Positions 35,478-45,302 of a DNA stretch of 64,000 nucleotides are shown piece after piece. The DNA is from Vibrio spartinae (GTDB lineage: Bacteria > Pseudomonadota > Gammaproteobacteria > Enterobacterales > Vibrionaceae), in contig NZ_AP024907.1 in NCBI RefSeq assembly GCF_024347135.1, positions 673,001-737,000 of the forward strand. The letters are read 5' to 3'. The notes under the pieces were generated by a model. It was not told where the DNA came from, ran no database searches, and saw only the letters and a list, made by a program, of their open reading frames with translations. Numbering within the stretch: position 1 is the stretch's first letter; the number at the start of each line of letters is the position of its first letter. The position numbers and the translations under genes were made by a program.

Positions 35478-36200
35478 TTACATCTTCAGATAAAACGCTT
35501 GGGTAAGTTCGGTAAATGCGGCGGTATAGCGATTTTGTGCGCGGATGGTGAGGTTGGTGACTGTACAAGTATCGTGTGCCGATCGGCTGAGTGAGAATAG
35601 CAATCGCGTCGGTGGCTTTGTTGTTGTCGGTGAAACAAGACAATATCGGGTTAAGAACCAACCTTGTTGTTTGGCCTGCTCAATTAACGTATTTCCTTCC
35701 TGACAAGGCAGAATCAAGCTGATTTGCCCTGACGGAGAGAGCAAGTGTTGGCAGTGATGTAAGAGTTGTTGGTGAGAAAAACCGGCAACATGGCGGGCAA
35801 GGGCTCGTGCAGGCGTCATTGAAACCTGTCCGGTGGTAAAATAAGGCGGGTTACAGATGATCGCATCATAGTTCGAGTGGGGCGTAAAGGTTAAGATATC
35901 TTGATGTTCTACCTCAATTCGTGAAGCCCACGGAGAATTGTCCCGGTTATGGATTGCGGTCTGAATCGCTTGTTCATCAATATCGAGTGCGGTGATGTGT
36001 GCTTCCGGGAAGCGTTGAGCACAAAATAAAGCTAATAAGCCAGTGCCGGTACCGATATCGAGAATCGAGCGGAGATTCTCACCATTCATCCAAGCGCCCA
36101 ATAACACGCCATCCGTGCTTACGGGCATCCCACATTCGCCACCGGATACTGAAAATTGTTTGAAATGGAATGTTTTGGGATGCTGTGATTTTTTCTTCAT
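35478..36200 (-). CDS. trmN6: tRNA1(Val) A37 N6-methyltransferase TrmN6 (YfiC)
   Basis: 240 residues. The SAM-binding motif LDIGTGTGLLALFCAQ and the catalytic NPPYF (N6-adenine methyltransferase signature) are intact, and FKQFSVSGGECGMPVSTDGV is typical of YfiC. It methylates A37 of tRNA-Val1. It lies just upstream of srmB on the same strand (srmB and yfiC are neighbours in E. coli too). Confidence 0.93.
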   Translation of the reverse strand: MKKKSQHPKTFHFKQFSVSGGECGMPVSTDGVLLGAWMNGENLRSILDIGTGTGLLALFCAQRFPEAHITALDIDEQAIQTAIHNRDNSPWASRIEVEHQDILTFTPHSNYDAIICNPPYFTTGQVSMTPARALARHVAGFSHQQLLHHCQHLLSPSGQISLILPCQEGNTLIEQAKQQGWFLTRYCLVSPTTTKPPTRLLFSLSRSAHDTCTVTNLTIRAQNRYTAAFTELTQAFYLKM

Positions 36201-36552
36201 AAATATTGTTTCACCAGTAACAGACTTTATCTCATTGAAGTCGTTTTTAAACGATTTTCAGCGCATAAGACGTATATTTTAGCGAGATGTTGGCAAGAAT
36301 AGCATGACCTTTCAAGGCCGCTTTGTTGTGCTGTTTTTGTGAATGTTTTGTACGAAATGATTTCTATTTTTGTATCAGTATTTTGCTTTTTTATTAGATT
36401 ATTGTTCTAGTAAATGTGAATTTACATGGATCGATTGACTAATTGTTTGTGTGTTATTGATTATTTCATCCTGTTTGTTCATGATCGCGCAAAAAATGAA
36501 GGCAGTCTACTGCCGCAGTTACAAACACAACATCCACATAAGAAGGTGATCT
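36201..36552. other. 352-bp divergent intergenic region, trmN6/brnQ
   Basis: No gene supported. It must contain promoters for both flanking genes. A dyad GTAAAT-GTGA-ATTTAC (36410-36425) lies about 130 bp before brnQ and could be an operator. The central part is very AT-rich. Confidence 0.4.
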
Positions 36553-37869
36553 GTGAAACAGACATTGAAATTAACCGATATTATGGCGGTCGGCTTTATG
36601 CTGTTCGCTTTTTTTCTTGGTGCCGGCAATATTATCTTTCCGCCGCTTGCCGGACAAATGGCCGGCGAAAACCTGTCATCTGCAATGAGTGGCTTTTTAC
36701 TGACGGCTGTCGGGCTCCCGCTGATTGCGATTATTGCTGTCGCCGTGGCTGGCGGAAGCTGGCAATACTTAACCAAAGATTTACCACTCAAAGTATCAAC
36801 GATTATGGCGGTCCTGATTTTTATCATTATCGGCCCCGCTTTTGCTGCGCCTCGTACAGGGCTCGTTGCTTTTGAGATGGCGTTTAAACCATTAGTCGGT
36901 GAAGGTAGCTTCTTTAATCTTACTTTTTTCTCTGTCCTATTTTTTGTGGTTGCTGCTTTCTTCTCTTGGTCTCAGGGAAAACTGATTAATTTGATTGGTA
37001 AGGTTTTAACCCCAACACTGTTTATCGGACTGATTATTGTGGCTGTTGGCGTGTTTATTCACCCACAAGGCCCCATTACTGCGGCGCAAGGCGCATATCT
37101 GGAAAAGCCTTTAACCACCGGTTTTCTTGAAGGTTATAACACCATGGATACCTTCGCTTCGTTGATGTTCGGTATGTTGATGGTTGATGTCTTACGCGGC
37201 AAAGGGATTACTGAGTCCCGAGCGACCACCAAATATCTGATTGCGGCCGCCTTTATCGCAGCTTCCGGACTCGCATTCGTCTATATTTCGTTGTTCTATC
37301 TGGGCGCGACCAGTTCAGCTATTGCTACCGGTGCTGATAATGGTGGGGTGATACTCAGTCTTTATGTGCAGGCGATGTTTGGTTACTTTGGTCAGTTTGT
37401 CTTATCGATCATTGTATTATTGGCTTGTCTGACGACTGCGATTGGGCTGGTTTCAGCATGTTCTGATTACTTTAGTTCACTAACGCGATTTAGTTATCAC
37501 CAGTGGGTTATTGCGAACAGTGTGGTTTGTGCAGTGATCGCGAATGTAGGGTTGAGTCAGTTAATTTCACTGTCGATTCCGGTCTTATTTGCATTGTATC
37601 CAGTGGCGATTACGCTGGTGGCACTGACATTTGTCCGCAATAAACTACCCAATCCTAAAGTTGCTTACCGAGTCGCTTTGCTGGTGTCTTTTTTGTTCGC
37701 GCTGATTGATGCCTTTAAGTTTGTGGGAGTGGATGTTTCCTCTTTTAGCTTCTTACCTCTGTTTGATATTGGCATGGGCTGGGTATTACCGACTGCGATT
37801 ATCTTTGTTGCGATGTTTGGCATGTCTCGCTCAGAACAATCCATGGAAATCAACGAAGCGACCAACTGA
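36553..37869 (+). CDS. brnQ: Branched-chain amino acid transporter BrnQ (LIVCS family)
   Basis: 438 residues from GTG 36553 (AGAAGGTGATCT upstream). Begins KQTLKLTDIMAVGFMLFAFF then LGAGNIIFPPLAGQMAGEN, the LIVCS-family signature; about 12 TM helices. It imports Leu, Ile and Val with Na+. Monocistronic. Confidence 0.93.
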   Translation: MKQTLKLTDIMAVGFMLFAFFLGAGNIIFPPLAGQMAGENLSSAMSGFLLTAVGLPLIAIIAVAVAGGSWQYLTKDLPLKVSTIMAVLIFIIIGPAFAAPRTGLVAFEMAFKPLVGEGSFFNLTFFSVLFFVVAAFFSWSQGKLINLIGKVLTPTLFIGLIIVAVGVFIHPQGPITAAQGAYLEKPLTTGFLEGYNTMDTFASLMFGMLMVDVLRGKGITESRATTKYLIAAAFIAASGLAFVYISLFYLGATSSAIATGADNGGVILSLYVQAMFGYFGQFVLSIIVLLACLTTAIGLVSACSDYFSSLTRFSYHQWVIANSVVCAVIANVGLSQLISLSIPVLFALYPVAITLVALTFVRNKLPNPKVAYRVALLVSFLFALIDAFKFVGVDVSSFSFLPLFDIGMGWVLPTAIIFVAMFGMSRSEQSMEINEATN

Positions 37870-38081
37870 TATATTGTGAGTGAGAATTTGCTTGCTATCC
37901 ATCAAAGCAATTCTTGTCCCCAAATCACTGAACGTGCATGATTCCTGAGAACATGGGCGTTCGGTTCGATGCTGTTGTGGCTGGAAACTGATGTGGAACC
38001 AGCAATTTTTCCTGTATCTTCATCACGTTTTTCAGTAGAATTCTTCGGTTAAATTCTACTCTAATAAACGATTGAGCAATC

Positions 38082-39180
38082 ATGTTTGAAATCAACCCGA
38101 TAAAAAACCGCCTACAGGACGTGTCTGAACGCACAAATGTCCTGAGGGGGTATCTTTGACTATGATGTAAAAAAAGAACGTCTCGAAGAAGTCAACGCAG
38201 AACTGGAACAACCCGAAGTATGGAACGAACCCGAACGAGCTCAGGCGCTGGGAAAAGAGCGAGCCACGTTAGAGGCTATCGTTGAAACGATCGATCTCTT
38301 GGATCGTGGTGTCGATGATGTCGAAGGTTTGCTTGAACTGGCGGTTGAGGCTGAAGATCAGGAAACGTTCGATGAGATCGGCCCTGAACTGGATGAGCTG
38401 GAAGTGAGTCTGGAGAAGCTGGAGTTCCGTCGCATGTTCTCAGGAGAACATGACTCATCCGATTGTTATATTGACCTTCAGGCCGGTTCTGGTGGAACAG
38501 AAGCACAAGACTGGACGTCGATGTTGTTGCGGATGTATCTACGCTGGGCTGAAGCGAAAGGCTTTAAGACGGAAGTGATTGAAGTCTCCGGGGGGGAAGT
38601 GGCTGGTCTGAAATCCGTCACGGTGCGGATTCTTGGCGAATATGCTTATGGATGGCTGCGGACCGAAACCGGTGTTCACCGTTTGGTGCGTAAATCTCCG
38701 TTTGATTCCGGTGGTCGTCGTCATACCTCTTTTGCATCTGCGTTCATCTATCCGGAAGTTGATGAAAACATTCATGTTGATATTAATCCTGCTGAGTTGC
38801 GTATCGACGTTTACCGGGCTTCAGGTGCGGGTGGACAGCACGTCAATACGACAGAGTCTGCGGTGCGGATTACGCATTTACCGACCAATACAGTTGTTCA
38901 GTGTCAGACGGACCGCTCCCAGCACAAAAACAAAGATCAAGCGATGAAGCAACTTCGTGCGAAGCTGTTTGAGCTTGAACTTCATAAACAGAATGCCGAG
39001 AAGCAAGCGAATGAAGATGCCAAATCTGATATTGGATGGGGCAGCCAGATTCGTTCTTACGTGCTTGATGACTCGCGGATCAAAGATTTGAGAACGGGGA
39101 TCGAAAACCGCAATACTCAGGCGGTTCTGGATGGGGACTTAGATAAATTCATTGAAGCAAGTCTGAAATCAGGCCTTTAA
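38082..39180 (+). CDS. prfB: Peptide chain release factor 2 with programmed +1 frameshift
   Basis: Translation starts at ATG 38082 ([14 protein letters not shown]) and meets an in-frame TGA at 38157-38159 after 25 codons. The context AGGGGG-TAT-CTT-TGA-C is the classic RF2 frameshift site: an internal Shine-Dalgarno, slippery CTT and a weak UGAC stop. Skipping one base (T38157) resumes at GAC and yields 365 residues, exactly the usual length. The downstream part contains [10 protein letters not shown] (stop recognition) and the catalytic [14 protein letters not shown] (GGQ). RF2 reads UAA and UGA and so autoregulates through this UGA. lysS follows after 30 bp, the conserved prfB-lysS operon. 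Confidence 0.97.
38145..38160 (+). promoter_or_regulatory. RF2 programmed frameshift signal
   Basis: AGGGGG followed by TAT CTT TGA C. The purine-rich stretch pairs with 16S rRNA three bases before CTT and stimulates +1 slippage when RF2 is scarce. Confidence 0.97.
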
Positions 39181-39210
39181 GCTTTTCACCGATATGACAG
39201 GTACATCGAA

Positions 39211-40743
39211 ATGACTGATGCGATTCAAAACGAAACGACTCAAGAAAGTAACAGACAAGAAGAGAATAAGCTTATCGCAGAACGACGCGGTAAGTTAGAT
39301 TATATCCGTCAGGATTGTAAGGCAAACGGTCATCCCAATGACTTTAGACGTGATAGTCAGGCCAGTGATTTGCAACAAATATTCGGTGAAAAGACAAAAG
39401 AAGAATTGGAAGCATTGAATCATATTGTGGCCGTTGCCGGACGAATTATGGCAAAACGGGGGCCTTTCTTGGTGATTCAAGAAACTTCAGGTCGGATTCA
39501 AGCCTATGCCAGTAAAGATGTGCAGAAAGATCTGAAAGCCAAATATCAAGGTTTGGATATCGGTGACATTATTGGTGTGAAAGGTGCGCTGCATAAATCC
39601 GGTAAAGGCGATCTGTATGTCAATATGGAATCCTACCAACTGCTGACGAAAGCGCTGCGTCCATTACCAGAGAAGTTTCATGGTCTGACGGATCAGGAAA
39701 TGCGCTATCGTCAACGTTATGTGGATCTGATTATGAATGAAGATTCGCGCCAAGCATTTATCGTCCGTTCCAAACTGATTAGTGCCATTCGTCACTTTAT
39801 GATTGGCAAAGGATACATTGAAGTTGAAACACCAATGATGCAGAGCATCCCCGGTGGTGCAACGGCGCGTCCGTTTATCACTCACCATAATGCGTTAGAT
39901 ATGGAAATGTATCTGCGGATTGCACCTGAGCTGTATTTGAAGCGTTTGGTCGTGGGTGGTTTTGACCGTGTATTCGAAATCAATCGTAACTTCAGAAACG
40001 AAGGGTTGTCTCCTCGGCATAATCCTGAATTCACGATGATGGAATTCTATCAGGCTTATTCTGACTATAACGATTTGATGGATTTGACTGAAGAGATGCT
40101 GAGTTCAGTTGCGCAGGAAGTGCTGGGTGCAACCGTCATGCCTTACGGGGATGAAATGGTTGAGTTTGGTGGCCGTTATACGCGTATGAGCATGTTAGAG
40201 GCGATTAAACACTACAATCCTGACCATGCTGATATTCAAAGCCTTGATAATGACAAGATTCAGGATCGTGACCTGATGGTCGCAATTGCTAAATCGTTGC
40301 ATATCGACGTTGAATCATTCTGGACATGTGGTCAGTTACTCGAGGAGATCTTTGGTGAAACGGCTGAACCAAAACTGATTCAACCGACGTTCATTACCGG
40401 TTATCCGGCTGATATCTCTCCATTGGCTCGCCGTAGTGACGATAATCCATTTATTACGGATCGCTTTGAGTTCTTTATCGGTGGCCGGGAAGTTGCCAAT
40501 GGTTTCTCCGAGTTGAATGACGCAGAAGATCAGGATGCACGCTTTAAAGCACAAGTGGATGCGAAAGATGCCGGTGATGATGAAGCGATGTTCTATGATG
40601 CAGATTATATTACTGCGCTAGAACATGGTTTACCACCGACTGCCGGACAGGGGATCGGTATTGATCGCTTGGCAATGTTGTTCACAAACACGCATACGAT
40701 TCGAGATGTAATTTTATTCCCAGCAATGCGTCATCAGGGATAA
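39211..40743 (+). CDS. lysS: Lysyl-tRNA synthetase, class II
   Basis: 510 residues. An N-terminal OB-fold anticodon-binding domain (about 60-180) precedes the class II catalytic core with motif 1 ([20 protein letters not shown]), motif 2 ([20 protein letters not shown]) and motif 3 ([12 protein letters not shown]). Ends HQG, close to the normal length. Co-transcribed with prfB and closed by a terminator at 40792. Confidence 0.97.
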   Translation: MTDAIQNETTQESNRQEENKLIAERRGKLDYIRQDCKANGHPNDFRRDSQASDLQQIFGEKTKEELEALNHIVAVAGRIMAKRGPFLVIQETSGRIQAYASKDVQKDLKAKYQGLDIGDIIGVKGALHKSGKGDLYVNMESYQLLTKALRPLPEKFHGLTDQEMRYRQRYVDLIMNEDSRQAFIVRSKLISAIRHFMIGKGYIEVETPMMQSIPGGATARPFITHHNALDMEMYLRIAPELYLKRLVVGGFDRVFEINRNFRNEGLSPRHNPEFTMMEFYQAYSDYNDLMDLTEEMLSSVAQEVLGATVMPYGDEMVEFGGRYTRMSMLEAIKHYNPDHADIQSLDNDKIQDRDLMVAIAKSLHIDVESFWTCGQLLEEIFGETAEPKLIQPTFITGYPADISPLARRSDDNPFITDRFEFFIGGREVANGFSELNDAEDQDARFKAQVDAKDAGDDEAMFYDADYITALEHGLPPTAGQGIGIDRLAMLFTNTHTIRDVILFPAMRHQG

Positions 40744-41098
40744 TTGACTAAATTTATCACTAGTTACGGATTAAAGTGCTGATAAATACGGAAAGCCTTT
40801 CCTTCGGGAAAGGCTTTGTTTTATCTGAAAGAGAAGGTAGGATGATTAGACCAGTGATGATTTCACATATTAGAGGAGTCGAAAGGGGGAAATATATTTC
40901 AGGAGTTGTCATCGGATAAGGAAAACGGGTCGTAGTATTTTATCGCTTCTGTTCTTTTTATGTAATTTCTTATGTTAGTCTCATAATTAAGAATATGCGT
41001 TTTTTAATTCATACCTATGGTAGCGTAATTATCAATAATTAATACTATATAAGCCCCCAAATAACATAACAATATGAATAAATGATAAGGAATAGTTC
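40744..41098. other. 355-bp lysS-vpsR intergenic region
   Basis: Contains the lysS terminator (40792-40822) and the vpsR promoter region. TCTCA-TAATTAAGAA at 40979-40993 repeats the left half of the putative EPS VpsR box (8389-8403) with two differences, but the right half is degenerate. No coding sequence supported. Confidence 0.5.
40792..40822 (+). terminator. Rho-independent terminator after lysS
   Basis: AAAGCCTTTCC (40792-40802) pairs with GGAAAGGCTTT (40807-40817), followed by GTTTTA. Confidence 0.9.
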
Positions 41099-42430
41099 AT
41101 GGGTAATCAGTTCCGTATGGACTCTGTGCCAGGTTCTCTTATCGTGGTTGGTGGCACGTATGAACCATGGCTTTCGGTATTAGAACAAGTTGGTTGGCGA
41201 TGTTCTCAAGTCGGCGATTTAAGAAAGGCAGATGTTTTGTTTAATGAAGTCGGTCCTTGTATTGGTATTGTCGATTTAAGCCACGATGAGTTCAGTTTAA
41301 ATGGGGTTGCGAACTTAGTTAGTAGTCATAGACAAGTTCGATGGTTGGCATTCATTCGCGAGTCACAATTAAGCTCAGATACAATATGTCAATTTATTGT
41401 AAACTTTTGTATTGATTTCTTTACTGCGCCAATTCCTGATGCGCAGTTGTTGAGCACGATTGGACATCAGCTTGGAATGTTGAAGCTTGAGAAAAAAGTA
41501 TGGCCTCACTATGGGTTAAACGATCATTTTGGCTTGATTGGAGAGTCGGTTCCAATGAAACGACTCCGTGATCAGATCAAGCGAATTGGACCGACCGATG
41601 TGAGTATTTTGATTCATGGTGAAAGTGGTTCAGGGAAAGAGTTGGTTGCCAAAGCTGTCCATCATTCCTCTTCCCGTTCTAAAAAGCCATTTATCTCTGT
41701 GAATTGCCGAGCAATGTCCGAAAAACGTTTTGCGATGGAATTGTTTGGTATTGATGCTGATGATGATTTTGTTTCAATTCTGGAAAAAGCAGATGGGGGA
41801 ACGGTTCTTCTGAATGATATTTTATCGATTACAAAAGATCAGCAGTTGAATTTACTCCGTTTTTTCCAAGAAGGGACGGTAGAGACATCACGAGGATTCC
41901 AGGCTGCGGATGTCCGAATCTTGGCCGCAAATGCGACGGATATAGAGAAGGCTTTGATTGATGGTAATTTCAATGACGAGCTATATCACTATATTAATGT
42001 ACTGCGAATCAATGTACCGAGCTTAAAAGAACGTGTTTCCGATATTCCTTCAATTGCCCGTCATTATCTTCAGCAATTTTCCAAAGAATATAATGCTCAG
42101 GCCCGTGATTTTACCGAAGATGCACTTAAAATACTTTCCCGCTATCATTGGCCAGGGAACATTCGTGAGTTAATCAATCAGATAAAACGAATGGTTCTGA
42201 TGTCTGATACCGTGATGCTCGGTGAGAGTAATCTGGATTTGCCAAAATTTGGGGATGGAAAATTAAGTCTGAAAAGTATCCGTGAACGTTCTGAAAAAGA
42301 AGCGTTGATGTTGGTGCTTGAGTCTAATGCCGGGCAAATTACTCAGGCAGCAAAAGAGTTAGATATATCAAGAGCGACAATGTATCGTTTATTGAATAAA
42401 CATAATTTAATTTCTGAAGATATAAATTAA
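41099..42430 (+). CDS. vpsR: VpsR, c-di-GMP-responsive EPS/biofilm activator
   Basis: 443 residues, highly similar to V. cholerae VpsR as I recall it (MGNQFRMDSVPGSLIVVGG). The receiver-like domain keeps Asp59 (CIGIVDLSHDEF). The AAA+ domain has Walker A (GESGSGKELVAKAVH) and a Walker B reading VLLNDI rather than FLDEI. The sigma-54-contacting GAFTGA loop expected after ELFG is absent (ELFGIDADDDFVSILEKADG), consistent with the reported sigma-70 use of VpsR. A Fis-type HTH (ITQAAKELDISRATMYRLLN) ends the protein. It lies downstream of lysS as in V. cholerae and is the likely activator of the EPS locus at 8.7-23.6 kb. Confidence 0.95.
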   Translation: MGNQFRMDSVPGSLIVVGGTYEPWLSVLEQVGWRCSQVGDLRKADVLFNEVGPCIGIVDLSHDEFSLNGVANLVSSHRQVRWLAFIRESQLSSDTICQFIVNFCIDFFTAPIPDAQLLSTIGHQLGMLKLEKKVWPHYGLNDHFGLIGESVPMKRLRDQIKRIGPTDVSILIHGESGSGKELVAKAVHHSSSRSKKPFISVNCRAMSEKRFAMELFGIDADDDFVSILEKADGGTVLLNDILSITKDQQLNLLRFFQEGTVETSRGFQAADVRILAANATDIEKALIDGNFNDELYHYINVLRINVPSLKERVSDIPSIARHYLQQFSKEYNAQARDFTEDALKILSRYHWPGNIRELINQIKRMVLMSDTVMLGESNLDLPKFGDGKLSLKSIRERSEKEALMLVLESNAGQITQAAKELDISRATMYRLLNKHNLISEDIN

Positions 42431-42478
42431 TTATATTTTTGAATATCTTATTTTAGCAAAGTTGTATGGTACTGTTTG

Positions 42479-42510
42479 AAAGCCTTATGATTTCAGTAAG
42501 GCTTTTTTCA
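42479..42510 (+). terminator. Rho-independent terminator after vpsR
   Basis: AAAGCCTTA (42479-42487), 9-nt loop, TAAGGCTTT then TTTCA. Located 48 bp after the vpsR stop. Confidence 0.88.
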
Positions 42511-42527
42511 TTTCATAGGATATTCGC

Positions 42528-42578
42528 ATGACTAAAAATAGTATTAGTGAATTATTTCAACAAAATAATTTATTTTAG
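42528..42578 (+). CDS. Possible 16-residue ORF after the vpsR terminator
   Basis: ATG at 42528 with AGGATATTCGC upstream encodes MTKNSISELFQQNNLF. It is very short, AT-rich and resembles no protein I know. It is recorded only because the SD spacing is plausible; chance is the likelier explanation. Confidence 0.15.
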   Translation: MTKNSISELFQQNNLF

Positions 42579-42747
42579 TTGAATGTCATCATGAATACAT
42601 GAACGATTGTTAATTATTGAACTAATCTATTTTTTTACAGAATATTCATAGTTCATTGATTGATTTATTGGGAGATTACTATTAAATTATTGTCGTGGTT
42701 TCGACCATAAATATCAACTGGATTGTAACGACTAAAGGAGACACGCT

Positions 42748-42867
42748 ATGAAATCTATATTCCGCATTATTTCTGTTTGTGTGTTTTCATCTCACCCTAT
42801 TTGTGACTTGCTGACAAGCGTTACTACTTGCATGTCACGACAAATGAAACGAGATATTTTTAGTTAA
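42748..42867 (+). CDS. Small ORF of 39 residues with strong ribosome site
   Basis: ATG 42748 is preceded by AAAGGAGACACGCT, a near-ideal Shine-Dalgarno at 8-bp spacing. The product begins MKSIFRIISVCVFSSHPICD and ends SRQMKRDIFS: a short hydrophobic N-terminal segment, several cysteines and a basic tail. A hairpin (42885-42917) follows its stop. The downstream DUF1127 gene has a very similar leader (AGGAGATACTGCT-ATG), so the two may be related small-protein genes. Family not recognised. Confidence 0.5.
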   Translation: MKSIFRIISVCVFSSHPICDLLTSVTTCMSRQMKRDIFS

Positions 42868-42884
42868 TCAATCCGTAAGCTTTT

Positions 42885-42917
42885 TTATTAGGCTGCGGAA
42901 ATGTAGCAGCTTAATAA
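42885..42917 (+). terminator. 12-bp stem hairpin after the small ORF
   Basis: TTATTAGGCTGC (42885-42896) pairs with GCAGCTTAATAA (42906-42917) with one wobble around a 9-nt loop. No long T-run follows; it could be an attenuator ahead of the DUF1127 gene. Confidence 0.45.
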
Positions 42918-43000
42918 GTCAAAGAATTCAATTTCCTATTCTGCATTCTGTTAAGTGTAGCTAGATTTCCTCCGGCCATGATCCTTTAGGAGATACTGCT

Positions 43001-43252
43001 ATGCGTCATTCATTCTACTTATCACTCGCAGCATGGCTCATTCGAGCTGATTTACGTCGTGAAGAACGGGTATGGAGAAGAAAAGTAAGTCGGAGTGCTT
43101 ACGATATTCCATGGAATAACCCATATTTATTGCGTGATATCGGTCTGGAAGCAGATGGTCGCGCCATTGGTCGTTCAATCAATGAAGATCAGCATGTGAC
43201 TCGTCGTATGCACCTGCTCAGGCAGTTTATATCGTTGCGAATACCGACATAA
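43001..43252 (+). CDS. DUF1127 small basic protein
   Basis: 83 residues, strongly basic. The sequence SAYDIPWNNPYLLRDIGLEA carries the DUF1127 core (x-L-L-R-D-I-G-L), preceded by an arginine-rich helix (ADLRREERVWRRKV). DUF1127 proteins are small, often RNA-linked regulators of metabolism in alphaproteobacteria; in Vibrio the role is unknown. Good SD TTTAGGAGATACTGCT. Followed by a perfect 12-bp hairpin (43259-43290). Confidence 0.8.
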   Translation: MRHSFYLSLAAWLIRADLRREERVWRRKVSRSAYDIPWNNPYLLRDIGLEADGRAIGRSINEDQHVTRRMHLLRQFISLRIPT

Positions 43253-43258
43253 CTGAAC

Positions 43259-43290
43259 CAGGCCAAAAGGGGAGTAATCCTTTTGGCCTG
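43259..43290. terminator. Hairpin between DUF1127 and tas genes
   Basis: CAGGCCAAAAGG (43259-43270), 8-nt loop, CCTTTTGGCCTG (43279-43290). Perfect stem between convergent genes; lacks a T-run but probably terminates or stabilises both transcripts. Confidence 0.65.
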
Positions 43291-43351
43291 ATGCTCACTT
43301 AGCCCATAGATGACCTTCGATGTGGTTTAGGGCAGTCAATATCAGTAAAAA

Positions 43352-44401
43352 TTACGGACAAGGGTTGGAGTAGGTCATGGCAATGTCATTGATTTTGCCA
43401 ATGAGCTCATCCGACAATGTGACATCAATACTATCGATATTACTTTTTAATTGATCTAATGTCGTTGCACCGATGATGTTGGAACCGACAAAAGAGCGCT
43501 GGTTGACGAAAGCCAGCGCCATTTGTGCCGGATCGAGTTGATAATCTCGGGCAAGTTGAATATAAGCTTCGGTTGCTTTGATTCCCTGAGGCGTGAAGTA
43601 GCGTTTAAAACGTTCGAAGCGTGTACAGCGTGCTCCTTCCGGTTTGGCGCCATCGAGATATTTCCCGCTGAGAATGCCAAATGCGAGTGGGGAGTAAGCC
43701 AGTAATTTCACCCCTTCAAAATGACTGATTTCTGAAAGGCCGATCTCAAAGCTACGGTTTAGCAGATTATATGGATTCTGAATCGTGACAATCCGAGGTA
43801 AATCATGTTTTTCGGCTAAGCGAAGATAGGTCATCACGCCCCAGGGCGTCTCATTCGAAACGCCGATATAGCGAATCTTTCCTGCCCGGACAAGGTCGGT
43901 CATCGCTTCAAGTGTTTCAATCAGCGTTACTTCTTCCTGTTCAGGAAGTTCGGGATAGTTGAGTGTGCCGAAACAGTTTGTCTGGCGTTGTGGCCAATGG
44001 AGTTGGTATAAATCGAGATAATCGGTTTTCAATCGCGCGAGACTATCGTCAATGGCTTGGTGGATATTACGATGATCCAGAGCCATATTTTCCCGGATCT
44101 GAAGTGGGTTTCTTGGTCCTGCGTTTACAGGGCCGGCAACTTTGCTTGCCAGAACGATCTTCTCTCTTTTGCCTGATTTCTCAAGCCAGTGGCCAATAAA
44201 TTCTTCTGTTCTTCCCTGAGTCTCCGGAGAAGGGGGAATTGGATAGACTTCTGCCGTATCGATGAAATTCACGCCTCGTTCGAGGGCGTAGTCAAGTTGG
44301 CTGCAAGCATCATCACATGTATTTTGTTGACCGAAGGTCATGGTACCAAGGCAGATTTTACTGACTTCTAATGTTGAGTGAGGCAGCTTTGTATAATGCA
44401 T
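43352..44401 (-). CDS. tas: Tas-like NADP(H)-dependent aldo/keto reductase
   Basis: 349 residues from ATG 44401 (AAAGGAAG upstream); an upstream in-frame extension to 44497 lacks family similarity. The AKR tetrad is visible: Asp in FIDTAEVYPIPP with its Tyr, Lys in LASKVAGP and His in LYQLHWPQ. NPYNLLNRSFEIGLSEISHF is shared with E. coli Tas. The physiological substrate is unknown. Lies near mutH as in E. coli. Confidence 0.9.
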   Translation of the reverse strand: MHYTKLPHSTLEVSKICLGTMTFGQQNTCDDACSQLDYALERGVNFIDTAEVYPIPPSPETQGRTEEFIGHWLEKSGKREKIVLASKVAGPVNAGPRNPLQIRENMALDHRNIHQAIDDSLARLKTDYLDLYQLHWPQRQTNCFGTLNYPELPEQEEVTLIETLEAMTDLVRAGKIRYIGVSNETPWGVMTYLRLAEKHDLPRIVTIQNPYNLLNRSFEIGLSEISHFEGVKLLAYSPLAFGILSGKYLDGAKPEGARCTRFERFKRYFTPQGIKATEAYIQLARDYQLDPAQMALAFVNQRSFVGSNIIGATTLDQLKSNIDSIDVTLSDELIGKINDIAMTYSNPCP

Positions 44402-44636
44402 ATGACTTCCTTTCTTGTTAGAGAACCAATTATCCAGTAGATCCGACTGCATATCTTCATTAGGTTTGAGCGTGGTTATATATGCTTCGTCATTCACTAT
44501 AAGCGAAATTCCTACCGAAAAGGAAATAGAAATTCATCATAAAAAGTCGGTGACGAGTGACAGCATCGCACTGAATAGATCAAGGCTGGGACGATATTCG
44601 TTGTGGTGTGATTGTCAGCGGTAAATGATGCCGTAT

Positions 44637-45302
44637 CTATATGAAGTGATGAGCGAGGATCTGCGCGGTAAATTGTGTCCGTAGATAAAATCCCCGGGGA
44701 CGTGTCCGAATTATTTTTCCGTGATAACCATAAGCTTCCGTTTTGACACGGCCATTGGCTGCTTTAGGGCGTAATTGAAGGATCTCACCATGTCTGGCGG
44801 TTACTTGTTCGATCTGGCCGAGTACAATGAACTCCATGAGTTCTTCCCAGTCATTTTTGAGTTGTGCCTCTTGTTCTGGTGAGGGGCTCCATAATAGCGG
44901 TGCACCGACTTTTCTGTCCGAGAGCGGAATATCTCGTTCTCCTTCAACGGGGATCCAGAGGACTCGTGACAATTTGTTCCTGACATGACTGTTTTCCCAA
45001 GTCAAACCATGGATGCCGGTTAATGGTGCCACGGAGACAAATGTGGTTTCGAGTGGTTTGCCAACATAGCTGATAGGGATACTTTTCAGCTCAATGCCTA
45101 GTTTTTCAAAATCCTGTTGCGGTTTGCTTCCTGCGGTTGCACCCAAATGCCATTCGAGAAGTTGCCCGACCCAACCTTTATCTTTTTTCAAATCCATCGG
45201 GACTTTTATCTGGGCAATGTCTGCCAGTTCAGCAAAACTGAGTCCGGCTATCTCCCAAGCTCTTTCAATTAATTCACGCTCTGTCTTTGGTTCTGGTCTC
45301 AT
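44637..45302 (-). CDS. mutH: DNA mismatch repair endonuclease MutH
   Basis: 221 residues from ATG 45302 ([15 protein letters not shown]); a TTG at 45335 is in frame but unlikely. Catalytic elements are visible: [14 protein letters not shown], the acidic Asp in [15 protein letters not shown] (D-x(n)-E-x-K nuclease motif) and [18 protein letters not shown]. MutH nicks the unmethylated strand at hemimethylated GATC sites when activated by MutS/MutL. Divergent from rppH across a 627-bp intergenic region. Confidence 0.95.
   Translation of the reverse strand: MRPEPKTERELIERAWEIAGLSFAELADIAQIKVPMDLKKDKGWVGQLLEWHLGATAGSKPQQDFEKLGIELKSIPISYVGKPLETTFVSVAPLTGIHGLTWENSHVRNKLSRVLWIPVEGERDIPLSDRKVGAPLLWSPSPEQEAQLKNDWEELMEFIVLGQIEQVTARHGEILQLRPKAANGRVKTEAYGYHGKIIRTRPRGFYLRTQFTAQILAHHFI

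Noticed and set aside
36426..36875. Plus-strand open frame of 149 codons over the brnQ start
   Set aside because: It is a shifted frame of brnQ with atypical Cys/Arg-rich composition; brnQ in frame 36553 is well supported.
42528..42578. 16-residue ORF as a real peptide gene
   Set aside because: Too short and AT-rich to separate from chance; listed only at very low confidence.
44402..44497. 32-residue extension of the Tas-like reductase
   Set aside because: The ATG at 44401 has a good ribosome site and matches Tas; the extension has no family similarity.
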